Assembly (NCBI GenBank): GCA_049841135.1
Contig: JASGHK010000004.1
Location: 744,001 to 808,000, forward strand
Direction: 5' to 3'
Source: JACRCT01 sp049841135
Lineage (GTDB): Bacteria > Myxococcota > Myxococcia > Myxococcales > UBA5297
Length of the DNA: 64,000 bases
The translations under genes were made by a program, and so were the position numbers. Every line of letters begins with the position of its first letter. The stretch's first letter is position 1. Positions 18,701 through 30,100 of the stretch are shown here, one piece after another. The notes beneath the pieces are model-generated. The model made no database searches. It saw nothing but the letters and a program-made list of their open reading frames with translations, and was not told where the DNA came from.

Positions 18701-21700
18701 AGGATCTCGGCGTAGGCGTCGAGCGAGTCGGCGTCCTCGGCGGCCTTGCGGGTGGCGACGCGCAGCTGGGCGTCGGCGGGGGTGATGCGCAGCGCGCGGG
18801 CCAGGGTGGCGAAGGCGAGCGGCGGGTGGCGCAGGTCGACGGCGTGGACCTGGGCGATGCGCTTGAGGACCGCGACCTTCTCGCCGGCCTCGGTCGCCGC
18901 CTCGGCCAGCACCTCGAGGGCGAAGACGAGCTTGCGGAACTCCTTGGTGGCCTCGTACGCGGGGACGAGCGCCTTGGCCGCGACCTCGCGCAGCTCGGGG
19001 TTCTGCAGCATCTTCTCCAGCGCGCCCAAAGCCTCGGGGTCGCTGGGCCGCTCGGCGAGGACGGCGGCGTAGTTGGCCACGGCCTTGCTGCGGTCGCCGC
19101 CGGAGCGCTCCTGTAGCTTGCTGACGCGCAGGCGCAGGCGGGCGGTCTTCTCCTTGTCGGCGGCCTTCTCCGCCAGGGCGAGCTCGCGCGAGAGCGAGGA
19201 CTCGAGCCCGCGCAGGTCCTTGGCGGCCTCGTACAGGCGCGACAGGTGCGGCAAGAGGTCGACGGCGCTGGCGCCGGCGGCCAGCCCCTGCTCCAGGGCG
19301 GCGGCCGCGTCGGCGGGGCGGCCCTGGCGGTCGCAGACCTTGGCCAGGTCCACCAGCAGCGGGGCCTTCTCGGCCTCGTCCTGCAGTCGGGCCTTCAGGG
19401 CGCGCTCGGCGTCGGCCCAGCGCTCGGCGCGGACGGCGACGCGCTGCAGGGCCCGGGGCGCCTCGGCGCGGCCGCCGGGGAGCGCCAGCGCCAGGTCCAG
19501 CGCCTGGATGGCGAGCTCGGCGTCGCCGCCGGCCTCGGCCAGCGCCGCGGCCCGCAGCATCAGCTCGAGCTGCACGGCGGGGTCGGAGAGCCGGTCGGCG
19601 ATCTCCATCAGCAGCGCGGCCAGCTCGGCGTGGGCCGAGAGGTCCTTGGCCAGCCGCTCCAGCTCGGCGCGCACCTTGGCGTCGCCGGGCTGCAGCCGCA
19701 GCGCCTGCTCCATGACCGAGAACGCGCCGCGCCGGTCGGCCAGCTTGTCCTCGAGGATCGACGCGTGCTGGTGCATCAACGCCAGCCGATGGGTGAGGTC
19801 GTCGGTGCCCGCCACCAGGGTCTGCAGCGCCTGCGCGGCGCGGACGTGGTCGGCCGACTTGAGGTACACGGGCAGCGTCGCCTCGGCGATCTTCTTGGCG
19901 AGCACGCCGCCCGCGGCGATCTTCTCGAGCGCGGTCAGCACCGCCGGCTTCGGGTCCTCGGCGAGCATGGCCAGGAAGGCCTCGGCGGCCTCTTCCTTGC
20001 GGCCGAGCCGATCGGCGAGCACGTGCGCGCGGCGCATGCGGTACTCGCGGGCCTCCTCGCCGGTGCACTTCTGGGCGAGCCTGGCGCCGACCTTGGCGAC
20101 CTCTTCCCACTGCTCGAGCGCGGAGCAGGCGGCGCCCAGCCGCTTGAGCGTCTCGACGTCGTCGGGGGCGATCTCCAGGATGCGCTGGTAGACCGCGAGC
20201 GCGGCGTGCGGGTCGCTGCCCGACTGCTCCAGCGCCGCGGACATCTTGAGGAGGATCTCCTTCTTCGCCTCGGGCGTTGCGGCGCTGGCCAGCTGCCGCT
20301 CGTAGCCCTTGGCCAGCTCCTGGTGCGCGCCGGTGCGCGTCAGCAGGGCCTCGACGGCCGTGCGGGCCGCGGCGTCGCCCGGGGCGAAGCTCCAGCACGC
20401 GTTGGTACAGGACGCGGGCCTCGTCCAGCTTGCCCAGCTGCTGGTCCGTCAGCTCCGCCGCGCGGCGCAGGAGGTTCACCTTGTCCGCGCCGGTGGCGAC
20501 CTCGGAGGCGATGCGCAGGGCGCGCACCGCGTCGTTCCACTTGCCGGCCTGCTCGGCGGCGGCCTCCAGCACCTCCACCAGGCCGGTGTTGCCCGGGGCG
20601 AGCAGGAGCGCGCGGGAGAGCGCGTGCACGGCGTCGGCGGTGCGGCCGAGGCGGCCGGCGTAGAGGTCGGCCAGGCGGCGCAGCCCGACGAGCTTCTTGG
20701 CCGGGTCGGCCTCGGCCTGGACGACGAGCTCGAGCACCTTGGCGAGCGTCTCGGGCTCGCCGGCGGCCTCGTAGATGGGCAGCAGGCGCGCGGCGGCCTC
20801 GAGGCAGGTCGGGTCGATCTGCAGGGCCGCCTCGAGGTGCGTCTTGGCGGCGACACGGTTCTGCAGCTGCGTGTCGGCCAGCTCCGCCACGCGCAGGTGC
20901 ATGGCCACCTGCGCCAGCTTGTCGGGCAGGGTCGCCAGGTGGCGCTCGAGCAGCGCGACGGCCTCCTGCGGCCGGTTCTCGTCCAAGAGGAAGTCCACCG
21001 CCAGGCCCACGGCCTCGGCGCGCGAGGCGTCGAGCCCGATGGCCTTGGTCAGCGCCGCCAGCCCGCCCTCGCGATCGTTGAGCTTGCCGATCTTGAGGTT
21101 GGCCACGCGCATGAGCACCTCGACCTGCGCGAGGCGGTCGCGGGTCTCGCCGGCCAGCTTCTCGAGGGAGGCGACCAGGGCCTTGTCGTCCCCGCCCAGC
21201 CGCTCGAGCGCGTCGAGGGCCTGGGGCATGCCGGGCCAGGCCACCAGCGCCCGGTCGATGAACTCGCGGGCCTTCTTCTGGCCCGCCTCGGGAGCGTCGA
21301 AGGTGGCGTGCAGCATCGCCACGGTCAGGAACTGCCCGGCCATCTTCCTGCGGTCGCGCTCGTCGTTGGCGGCCAGGCGCAGCGTCTTGGCCTTCTCCGC
21401 CCAGGTCTGCGCCAGGCTCTCCGCCGTCTTCTTGGCGGCCGCGGCGCGGGCGTTCTTGGGGTCGAGCGCGAGCGCGGCGGCGATGGCGCGCTGGGCCAGG
21501 GCCTGCTCGTGCGGGGCTTCGGCCAGCTTCTCGGCGATGGCGGCGTAGCGCTCCGCCATGCCGGCGGGGCCGAGCTTCTCCTTCATCTGGTCGGCGACGT
21601 CCGCGGCCAGCGAGAAACGCGCCTGCTCCATCAGCGCCGCGAAGAGCTTCTCGTGGGCGCCGCGGCAGGAGGCGTCCGCCTTGGTCGCCCGCTGCCAGGC

Positions 21701-22145
21701 GAGCACCGCGCGGTCGACCTTGCCCAGCTTCTCCCAGACGTTGCCCAGCTCCAGCAGGATGGACGCAGAGTCCTCGCCTTGAGCGGCCTGCGCGCGGCGC
21801 ATGAGCACCGCGGCGAGCGAGGCGAGGTCGCCCTTCGACTCGTAGAGGACCTTGAGGCCCTCGAGCGCGGCGGGCTCGTTGCGGCGTGCGACCAGCGCGC
21901 GGTGGTGAGGCTTCCTCGGCGCGGGCCGGGTTGTTCAGGCGGGTGCGGACGAGGTCGGCGGCGCGCACGAGCAGGGCGGGTGCCGTGGGCGAGTCGGGGA
22001 AGAGGCGCGCGCGCTGCTCGTAGAGCTTGAGCAGCTCGTCCCATCGGGACGCCCCGGAAAGCAGGTTCTCCAGCTCGCGGAAGGGAGCCTCGTCGGCCGG
22101 CGCCCGGTCCAGCGCCGCCAGGTGCTTTTCGATCAGGTCTTGCAC
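9779..22145 (-). CDS. gltI: Giant TPR protein GltI (AgmK), four apparent frameshifts
   Basis: Read as one gene this encodes about 4120 residues of almost continuous tetratricopeptide repeats (LAxVYExLxxxEKAxxxYxxALxxDPxN-type helices), like the giant AgmK/GltI of M. xanthus (about 3800). No signal peptide or membrane helix is seen; it is expected to be a cytoplasmic scaffold of the gliding machine. A non-TPR C-terminal domain of about 250 residues (from GDILGLVYEKLGSYYAKKHG) is conserved in such proteins. Coding moves to the next frame four times, each by one extra base, near 21908, 20387, 14970 and 10707; TPR homology continues without loss across every site. GTG start at 22145. Position between gltH and gltJ supports the call. 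Consensus error is likelier than true gene decay. Confidence 0.88.
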
Positions 22146-22292
22146 GGGCCTATCCGATCTCGTTGAGCACGACCCGGTCGCGCGCCACGCCTGCGTGCGC
22201 GACCAAGTCCTCGGTGGGGTCTTGCCTAGCTAACTGCCCAAAACAAGGGGAGAAACTATATGCGCTCCGCTCGGCAACGGGCAACCTTCCGA

Positions 22293-22314
22293 TGCGCCCA
22301 TTTTTCGGGGCGCA
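22293..22314. terminator. Small hairpin between gltH and gltI
   Basis: Stem TGCGCCC/GGGCGCA with an 8-base loop containing TTTTT (AAAAA on the minus strand), about 80 bases after the gltH stop. It may attenuate rather than end transcription into gltI. The rest of the 247-base gap shows nothing further. Confidence 0.4.
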
Positions 22315-22392
22315 CGAGCGCCTTCGGGCGTCTTCCAACGCCTGGAATTCGCTCGAAGAACGTCGCTGCGAAGGAGTCCCCGCGCGGGTCGC

Positions 22393-23019
22393 CTAGAAGG
22401 TGTAGCGCAGGTTCGGCGTCAGCATCAGCCCGGCGCCCATGTGCTGGATGCCGTAGAAGAAGTCGAGCGTCAGGCCGAGCGAGAAGTGGCGCAGGTGGGT
22501 GAAGTACTCGATGCCCACGCCGCCGAGGATGGAGATGTCGCCGTCCTTGTAGAAGTTGCTGGGGCCGATGAGCGAGTAGCCGCCCCCCACGCGGGCGTAG
22601 ACGTAGGCGCGCTTGACGTCGTTGGCGTCCTTGAAACCGAAGGGGCTGATCTTGGCGATGGCGCCCAAGGTCAGCGCGGTGAACGAGCCGCGCATCTTGG
22701 TGGGGCCGTCGCTGGCGAAGCCGCTGGGGGTGCTGGTGGTGGTGCCCATCACGAGCAGGCCGAGCGAGACGATGTCGCCGATGTCGCCGCCCAGGGTGAA
22801 GGCGAAGCCGCCGCCCGGAGAGAAGCCGGTCTTGGCGCCCTCCGCCGCCTTGGGACTGAACAGGAACAGGCCGCCGGCCTCGACGCCGATGAAGATGCCG
22901 TGCTCGACCTCGTTGACCTTGACCCCAGGCCGGTCTTCCAGCGGCGCCGCGGCGTCCTGGGCGAGGGCGACGCTCGGGAGCAGGCAGCACAGGCACAGCG
23001 TGGCGAGCACGGTTCGCAT
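22393..23019 (-). CDS. gltH: Outer-membrane beta-barrel protein GltH
   Basis: 208 residues. A signal peptide (MRTVLATLCLCCLLPSVALA) is followed by about eight alternating hydrophobic strands ending with the aromatic LTPNLRYTF, a typical beta-barrel C-terminus. Sequence features include GIFIGVEAGGLFLFSPKA and a GGVGIEYFTH strand. Its place between gltG and gltI in the fixed order gltD-J identifies it as GltH, a porin-like outer-membrane component of the gliding complex. The ATG at 23019 is chosen because the signal peptide begins there; the open frame extends further upstream only through an intergenic terminator. Assignment to GltH rests on synteny and fold, since barrels diverge quickly. Confidence 0.8.
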   Translation of the reverse strand: MRTVLATLCLCCLLPSVALAQDAAAPLEDRPGVKVNEVEHGIFIGVEAGGLFLFSPKAAEGAKTGFSPGGGFAFTLGGDIGDIVSLGLLVMGTTTSTPSGFASDGPTKMRGSFTALTLGAIAKISPFGFKDANDVKRAYVYARVGGGYSLIGPSNFYKDGDISILGGVGIEYFTHLRHFSLGLTLDFFYGIQHMGAGLMLTPNLRYTF

Positions 23020-23130
23020 GTCTTGGCTTCCCTCGGGTCTTGGTCCAATGCGAAGGGCGGATTCAACCAGCGCCGGAGTCGGATGGCAAGGTCCGGCGCC
23101 AGCCTTGCCCTTCACGTCCATCGAGTCAAA

Positions 23131-23158
23131 GGGGACGAGGGCTCGAGCCCTCGTCCCC
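23131..23158. terminator. Palindromic terminator between gltG and gltH
   Basis: A 28-base perfect palindrome (arms GGGGACGAGGGCTC and GAGCCCTCGTCCCC) 34 bases after the gltG stop. Being symmetrical it can fold on either strand. Confidence 0.6.
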
Positions 23159-23192
23159 CTAGGATACGAATCGGTTCGTCCGCGGCTAAGGA

Positions 23193-25188
23193 CTAGGTGG
23201 ACTGCGTGAGCACGAACGGATAGGTGACGATGACCGAGCCGCCGCCCTTGGGGCTGGGGAACTTCCAGGAGCGCAGGCGGACGAGGATGCACTCGGAGAG
23301 GTTGCCGTCGTTGAGGGTCGCGCCGTCGGCGACGCGGGCGGTCTGCACGTCGCCGTTGGGGGCGATGACGAAGCGGACGGGGACCTTGCCCGACAGGTTG
23401 GGCTTGGTCTGCAGCTCGGTCTCGTAGCAGTAGCGGATCTGCCCGATGTTGCGCTTGATGACCTGGCGGATGAGCTCCTTGTCGAGCGAGCCCTGGACCA
23501 CCGAGTCCTCGGAGCTGATGCCGACGTCGACCTTCTTCTTCGGGTCGAGGTTGCCCACGCTCGTGCCGTAGCCGGAGAGGCCACCGCCGCGGCCCTTGGT
23601 GCCGATGCCGCCGATGCCGATGGTGTTGCCCATGCCGCCGCCGCCGGTGCCGGTGCCCTTCAGGCCCAGGCCGCCGAAGCCGCCGGCGTCGCCGACGCGG
23701 CTGCCGAACATGTTGCCGATGGCGCCCTTGATGTCACCGCCGAGGCCGCCCTGGCCGAAGATGGTCGAGAGGCCGCCGCCGCCCATGCCCGAGCCCAGGG
23801 TCTTGAGCAGGCCGGAGTTCTTGACGAGGTCCTTGGCGTTGATGTCGATGGCCTTGGGCGCCGAGCGGTTGGTCTTGTTCTCGGCCAGGCCCTTCTTGCC
23901 CATCTTGCCTTCTTCGCCCTTGTGCTTCTCGGCGTTCTCGCCCGGTTGCGGCTCTTTGATCTCAGCGAGCTTGTCGAGCAGCGCGTTCTTCTTGGGCTTC
24001 TCGGCTTCCTTGATCAGGAACTTGGCGACCTGCAGCTTGCTCGTCGAGAGGTCGTCGGCCACCACGTCGGCGTCGGTGTGGGTCGAGGCGGTGATGACGA
24101 ACGCGCCGACGATGAACAGGAGCAGCAGGAAGAGGTTGATGAAGCGGTAGTCGATGGACTCCGAGAGGGGCACCGTGACCTTGCGCGGCTGGTGCGCGAA
24201 GGAGAAGCTCCGCGCTCAGACCGCCGCCCAGGTCCACCCACACGAAGTCGTCGGCGCGCAGCTCCTGCGCCCCACCTTTGAGCGGCTTGATCTCGCCGCC
24301 GCGGTCCAGTTCGCCGCTCATCCCCGGCCCAAGGTTGACGGCGAAGCCGCCACCACCGGACGGGCTGACGAGTTCGAACTCCTGCGCGCCCAGGCGATCG
24401 GCCGCGACGAACAGGTCGCAGCGGCGGGTGCTGCCGATGAAGACCTGCCGGGGCTTGGCGTGCTGGGAGACCTGGAGGATCTGGTCGCCCCAGAGGTAGC
24501 GGATCTGCAGGCCGACCGACTTGGCGTCCTTGGGGGTGCGGCGGGCGGCCGGCTTCTGCTGGACGTAGGAGCCGAAGGCCTTGCTGCTGAACTTGAGCTC
24601 GCGGAACCGCTCTTCGACCCAGCCCTGCTCGGGCGGCGGCTCGTCGGAGGCGGGAGCCTGCGTGGGGTAGTAGGCGTCCTGCGCGGGGGCCTGGAACTGC
24701 GGGGCCTGCGGCATCAGCGATGGCTCGGGCTGCGCGACAGGAGCCGGGGCGGCGGCGGCGGCGCTGGCCAGCGCGGGGGCTGGCGAAGCGACCATGGCGG
24801 GCGCGGCGACGGGCTGCTGGAGCGTCGCGACTTCGGCGGTGGCTCCTGGTTGGGGCTGGGCGGCGGCCTCGGCGGCGACCTGCATGTTCTCGCCACGCTC
24901 GACCACGATGCGCGTGACGCCGATTCGGATCTCGTCGCCGTACTCGACGATGCCCTTGTTGACCCGCTTGCCGTTGAGGTAGGTGCCCTCCACGGAGCCC
25001 ATGTCGACGATGGAGAGCTTGCCGTCGCCCTCCACGTTGAGCACGGAGTGGATGCGGGAGGCCTTCTCGTCGTCGAGGCAGAGATGGGCGGTCGAGAGTC
25101 GGCCGATCTTGATCATGTCGCGATCGAAATCCTTCGTCGCGATGAGCTCTTCGCCCTTGAAGACCTTCAACCTCAGTGGGACGGCCAT
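23193..25188 (-). CDS. gltG: FHA-domain gliding protein GltG (PglI), one frameshift
   Basis: About 664 residues when joined. An N-terminal FHA phosphothreonine-binding domain (residues 1-105: IKIGRLSTAHLCLDD, ASRIHSVLN, GSVEGTYLNGKRV) is cytoplasmic. It is followed by an Ala/Pro linker, a second beta domain, a single transmembrane helix (FINLFLLLLFIVGAFVITAS), a Gly-rich periplasmic stretch and a C-terminal AgmX/PglI domain (IRQVIKRNIGQIRYCYETEL...). This matches PglI/GltG of M. xanthus, an inner-membrane component of the Glt complex. The frame changes by one extra base near 24206 (GAG-C-TTC), just before the membrane helix. The ATG at 25188 has GGAGG five bases upstream. The FHA domain may link the machine to Ser/Thr kinases. 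Confidence 0.92.
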
Positions 25189-25288
25189 TGGGGCCTCCTC
25201 GACTTTCGTTTTCTGCAGGGGCGTCGAGCCGCTGCCGTACGCCTTCTCTGACAACCCCCGCCCCTGCCCGGTTCCGGGCGAACGCTGG

Positions 25289-25526
25289 CTACAGGTCCGA
25301 GACCGACTGCAGCACCTTGTCCCGGAACTCCTCGCGGATGCGGATGAGATTCGAGTGGTTGACCTTCTTGCGCGCCTCGACGTACTCGCCGTCGGGCTTG
25401 GTCAGGTCGCCCTGGATGGTGTCGTCCTCGAAGTTGATGACCTGCGGTCCCTTGTCCTTCTTGTCCGCGGCGAATCCGGCCGCGGGGACGAGCAGCACCA
25501 GGGCGAGGACGATGGAGCGAATCATG
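25289..25526 (-). CDS. gltF: Small periplasmic gliding protein GltF
   Basis: 78 residues: signal peptide MIRSIVLALVLLVPAAGFA, then a short mature protein of about 60 residues with a VINFEDDTIQGDL strand pattern and a basic helix (ARKKVNHSNLIRIREEF). Small size, export and position between gltE and gltG fit GltF of the M. xanthus cluster. GGAGG lies 7 bases before the ATG at 25526. Exact role unknown; Glt proteins in the periplasm are thought to bridge inner- and outer-membrane parts of the complex. Identification is mainly by synteny. Confidence 0.78.
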
Positions 25527-25603
25527 CGCAACCCTCCGTCAGGACTCGGAATCCTACCACCACTGCATCACGGCCGCGCCTTTTCGGCCGGCCCGTTCGA
25601 AGG

Positions 25604-27134
25604 CTAGTCCTTCGGCTCGTCGAGGTCGCCACCCTTGGCGGAAGGCTTGGGCTCGGGCTTTGGCTCTGCCTTCGGCTCGGGCTTTGGTTCCGGCTTGGGC
25701 TCGGCCTTTGGCTGATTCGCCTGATTGTCCGCGGGCTTGCCAGCCTCGTTCTTGAGCGCACCGTCGACCGCTTCCTTGGCTTCCTTCTGGCGCTGTTCCT
25801 TCTCCGCCTGCTTCTTGGCAGCCTCGTCGGCCTTGGCCTTGTCAGCCTCTTCCTTCTTGCGCTGCTCTTCGATCTTCTTGTTCTGCTCGGCCTGCTGCTT
25901 GGCCTTCTCTTCTTCGGCCTTGATCTCCGCCATCTGCCGGATGATCTGCTCGCACTGCTTGATGTTCTCGAAGACCGGGTGGTCGCCGGGCAGCTCGCCG
26001 CCCTTCGCCTCGAGGAACTTCTTGTAGTACTCGAGCGCCTTCTCGGGGGCGTCCTTGGTCTTCTGCAGGATGACGCCCACGTGGTAGAGCGCCTCGGCAG
26101 CACCCTTGGGGTCGGCCTTGAGCGCAGTGTCGAGCTCAGCCATCGCCTTGTCCGCCTGCCCCATGCCGCGCAGCGCCAGGCCCAGGTTGACGCGGGCCGC
26201 GGAGTTCTTCGGGTCGTACTGGACGATCTTCTTGTACTGCTCGCTGGCGTTGAGCCAGTCGCGGTGCTTGACCGCGATGGCGGCCAGAGCGATGCGCGCC
26301 GACAGGTACTCGTCGCGCTCCTTGAGCGCCGCGCGGAACTGTCCCATCGCCGCCTGCTCGTCGCCTTCCTTCTGCGCGATGAGGCCCATCGTGTAGTACA
26401 GCTCCGGGTCCTGCTGGAGCCGGGTGGCGCGCAGCGCGACGAGCTTGGCCATGCTCAGGTTGTTGCGCTCCAGGTAGGTGCGCATCATCACCTTGTAGGC
26501 GGTCAGGTTCTGCGGCTCGCGCATCAGCGCCTCGCGGGCGAACTTCATCGCGCCCTCGTGGTCGCCGCTCTCGCGCTTGAGCGAGGCCAGGCGGGCTCGC
26601 GCCGCGCCGTCCTCCGGGTACTTGGAGAGGATTCTCGCGGTACTGCTCGGCGGCCTCGGCCGGCTTGCCTTCGTTCTCGGCCATCACCGCCAGGTTCTCG
26701 GCGGCCTGGCGCAGCGACGGCTTGCGGTTCAAGGCGGTGCGGTAGACGCGGCGAGCGTCGTCCTTGCGCCCCAGCCGCTCGTAGACCACGCCCAGGTTGA
26801 ACCAGGCCTCGGCGAAGCGGTCGTCGGCCTCGGTGACGGCCAGGTACTTCTTCTCCAACGCCGCCCAGTCGTAGACCCGGAGCTGCTTCTGGTCGGAGAA
26901 GGCCTTGTTGGCGTCGTCGAACAGCCGCAGCGACTTGCCGCTGACGAGGTCCTCGGCACGAACGGGCTTGTTGGGGTCCGTCGGCTTGGCCGCGTTCCCC
27001 GTCCCGGACTTCGTCTCGCCGGACTTCTCGCCCTCGTCGGGCTTGGGCTTGGTGCCGGCGGACGGGCAACCGGTCAGGGCCAGCGCGAGCAGCGCGGCGC
27101 TGAAGAGGGCGGATGGAGACTCGAACCGTTTCAT
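25604..27134 (-). CDS. gltE: TPR lipoprotein GltE (AglT), one frameshift
   Basis: About 509 residues. A lipoprotein signal peptide with lipobox LALTGC (residues 19-24), an acidic linker, then around eight TPR units (FNLGVVYERLGRKDDARRVY, ARVNLGLALRGMGQADKAM and others), and a C-terminal coiled, Glu/Lys/Gln-rich segment ending in a low-complexity EPKPEPKPEPK tail. It matches AglT/GltE, a TPR lipoprotein of the gliding machine. One extra base near 26632 (CGC-GAG-A-ATC) shifts the frame inside TPR 3; the TPR pattern continues after it. The ATG at 27134 is chosen because the signal peptide starts there; a GTG at 27146 is an alternative. It follows gltD by 22 bases, so the two are cotranscribed. 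Confidence 0.9.
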
Positions 27135-27156
27135 CGCGTAGGTCACCGGTTGAGGG

Positions 27157-30100
27157 CTACTTGAGGAGGTCAGGATCTTCGGGCTCGTCGGGGCCGGACG
27201 ACTTGGGCTGCGGCTTCGGCTCGGGCTTGGGCTCCGGCTTCGGCTCTGCCTTGGCCTTGGGCTCGGGCTTGTCGTCCGCCGGCGGCGCCTCGATGCTCGA
27301 AGGCTTCTCGGCCGGCTTCTCCGCGGGCTTCGCGGCCGGCTTGGGCTCGTCCTTGGGGCCGATCCTCGAGGTGTCGACGTTGGCGTCCTCGACGGGCTTG
27401 GGGGCGACCTTGGGCGGCACCGGGATGGGCTGGACCTGGGTGAGGATGGGGCCGCCCTCGCGCATCTCGACGGCGACCTTGAGATCCAGGGCCTTCTCGC
27501 CGATGCGCGGGAACTCGAGCGGCTTGTACTTGTCGGCGAGCAGGTCGAGCGCCTTGTCCGCGCAGTCGTTGTAGATGGTCAGCTCGCGCGACTTCTGGAC
27601 CGCCAGCGCGAACGCCTCGCCCGCCTTCTCCTCGACCGGGCGCGCCCACTCGAGCAGCTGGTTGCGGTAGGCCTCCTTGAACTGCTCGCCGGCCTCGACC
27701 AGCTGCTGCTTGATTCCGTTGAAGGTCTCCTCGGGCACCGCGTCCTTGAGCGCCTTGGGCCACTTGGGCCAGGGCGTGTTCCAGTACGGAATCAGCGGTC
27801 CGGCCCCCGCCTTGGTGAGCTCCGCCTTCGGGAAGGGCATCTCGGGGATAGGCGCGTTGATGAGGTTGTCCGCGAAGTTCTTGTAGAGCAGGCCGATCTT
27901 GTAGAGCGAGCAGATGGCGGGCTCGGCGGCCTTGAAGTTGACCACCGCGGTGTACTTCTTCTGCACCTCGGTCAGCGCCTTCTGCTTGTCGTCAAACGCC
28001 TTCTTGAGCTTGCTCTGGTCCTTGGGGAAGGTCAGCTTCTCGTAGATCTTGAAGTCCGGCTCGACGTCGATGTACGCGGCCTTGGCGACGATCTCGATGC
28101 TGGTGGGCCCGAGGCCCTCACGCATCTTCTTGCTCATCTTCTTGTCGTAGAAGTCGTAGGCGCGCCCGTTGATGCGCTGCACGTCCTTGGCCTTGTTCTG
28201 CTTCTCGTAGATCTTGGCGATCTTGAACTCGGCCGAGAGCATCTTGTCCGGGTCCTTGCCGTACTTCTTCTCGTACTCCTCGTAGTGCAGCAGCGCCTTC
28301 TGGAGCTGCCCGGACTTCTGGTACAGCTCGCCGATGGAGAGGTAGATGGCCTCGGAGTCCTTGTGGTTGGGCCAGAACTCCACGTACTTGGTGCGGTCGT
28401 TGAGGGCTTCCTTGAGCTGGCCGAGCCCCTCGCGGAACACGCCGGCGTTGAAGAGCGCGATCTGCGCCTTGGTCTCATCGAAGGTGCCCTGCGAGGCATC
28501 GGCCTTCCCGTCGTCCTTGCCCGCCCTCTTCGCGGGCGCCTTCCCCGCGGCCTTCTTGGCGTTGGCCGCGGCCCACTTGAACGCGTACTGCTCGTAGGCG
28601 TCGGCAGCCTGGTCGAAGTCGCCGATGGTCTCGAACGACTCGCCGTTGGCGTACACGCACTGCGCCATGTAGCGCGAGTTCGGGTACTTCTGGACGATCT
28701 GGGCGCGCGTCTCGATCGACTTGTCGATCATCTTGGCCTTGAAGAAGTCGACCGAGGCGTTGAAGAGCGCCAGGTCGGCCAGCTCGCTCTTGGGGAACTC
28801 GCCCACGAACGAGATGTAGGCCTCGGCGGCAGCCGCGAAGTCCTGCTTCTCCTCGGCGATGTTGACGAGCTTGAAGGCGCTCTGCTCGAGGACCTTGGCG
28901 AGGTCGTCCTTGAACTTGCCCTTGGCCAGCTTGGGGTTCGCGTAGAACTTGCGCGCCCACTCGTTGACCCGGCTCCAGTCGCCCATCAGGTTCCAGCTGT
29001 CGAGCACCAGGTTGGCGCTGGTGAGGCCGAGCTCGTCGGGCGCGTCGGCGTGGTCGAGGGCAATCCTGGCGAAGAGCGGGGTCGACTGCTCGAAGTAGTT
29101 GTAGCGGTAGTAGATGTACGCGGCCTTGTAGAGCACGGCGACGAACTTCTCGCCGGTGGGCACGTACTTGATGTATCGCTCGCAGGCGGTGAGCAGGTTC
29201 TTCTTCGCCGGCGGGATGGGCAGTTTCTTGGAGGGGTCGTTGTCCTTGGGGAGCTGCTCGTCCTTCTCCGACTTCTTGGCCACCTCGTCGTAGGCGAGGA
29301 TGGCGTTGTAGGCCGCGCTCACCATGAAGCGGCCGGGCTTCTCCGGCGCCGGCTGGGTGCCGTCCTTGGCCTTGGGCGGGTCGATCTGGCGATGTCCACC
29401 AGCAGGACCTTGGTGTACTCGTCGGCGGCGCGGTCGAACTTGGTCAGGTTGTCGTTGAGGAGCTCGGCGAAGAAGAAGCGAAGGTCGTAGGCCTTGGGGG
29501 TGTCGCCGAAGATCTCCAGGTAGTCCTGGTAGACCTCGGCGGCGAGGAAGAAGACGCTCTCGTCGCGGGTCTTCTGGGCCTCCTTGTGCCAGTTGACCGC
29601 CAGGTTCGACATGATGCGCTCGGCCAGCTCGCGCGCCTCGTCGAAAGCCTTCTTGTCCTCGGGCTTGGTGACGCCGACCTTCTCGACCTCCTTGATGATG
29701 CGGACGAGCTCGCGGGTCTCGTTGACGATGATCTTCTTCTGGCCCTTGCGGATGACGCAGTCGACGACGCGCCCCTCGAAGAAGGGCGACTCGGGCGAGG
29801 TCGGCCGCTCGCGGATCATCAGCTTGTAGAGGATGGCGGCCTCGGCGTCCTTGCCGTCCTCGAAGTAGATGTTGGCGAGGCCCTTGAGCATGCCCCACCA
29901 GTTGTCCTCGCCGCCGACCTTCTTGAAGTCGTCCTTGGCGGCCATCACCTCGCCGATACGCGAGAAGGCGACGACGTAGTCCTTCCGGGCTTCCTTGGCG
30001 AGCGCGAGGATCTTGCCTTCGCTCTTGCCCTGCAGCTCGCCGAAGTAGATGACCGAGCGCCACATGTCCATCGCGCTCTTGAAGTCGGCCAGGTTGAAGT

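Noticed and set aside
15058..19116. 1352-residue plus-strand open frame opposite gltI
   Set aside because: Shadow of the TPR frame; no domain, biased composition.
27900..28000. Small separate genes inside gltD on the plus strand
   Set aside because: Short frames without ribosome-binding sites, fully contained in the gltD reading.
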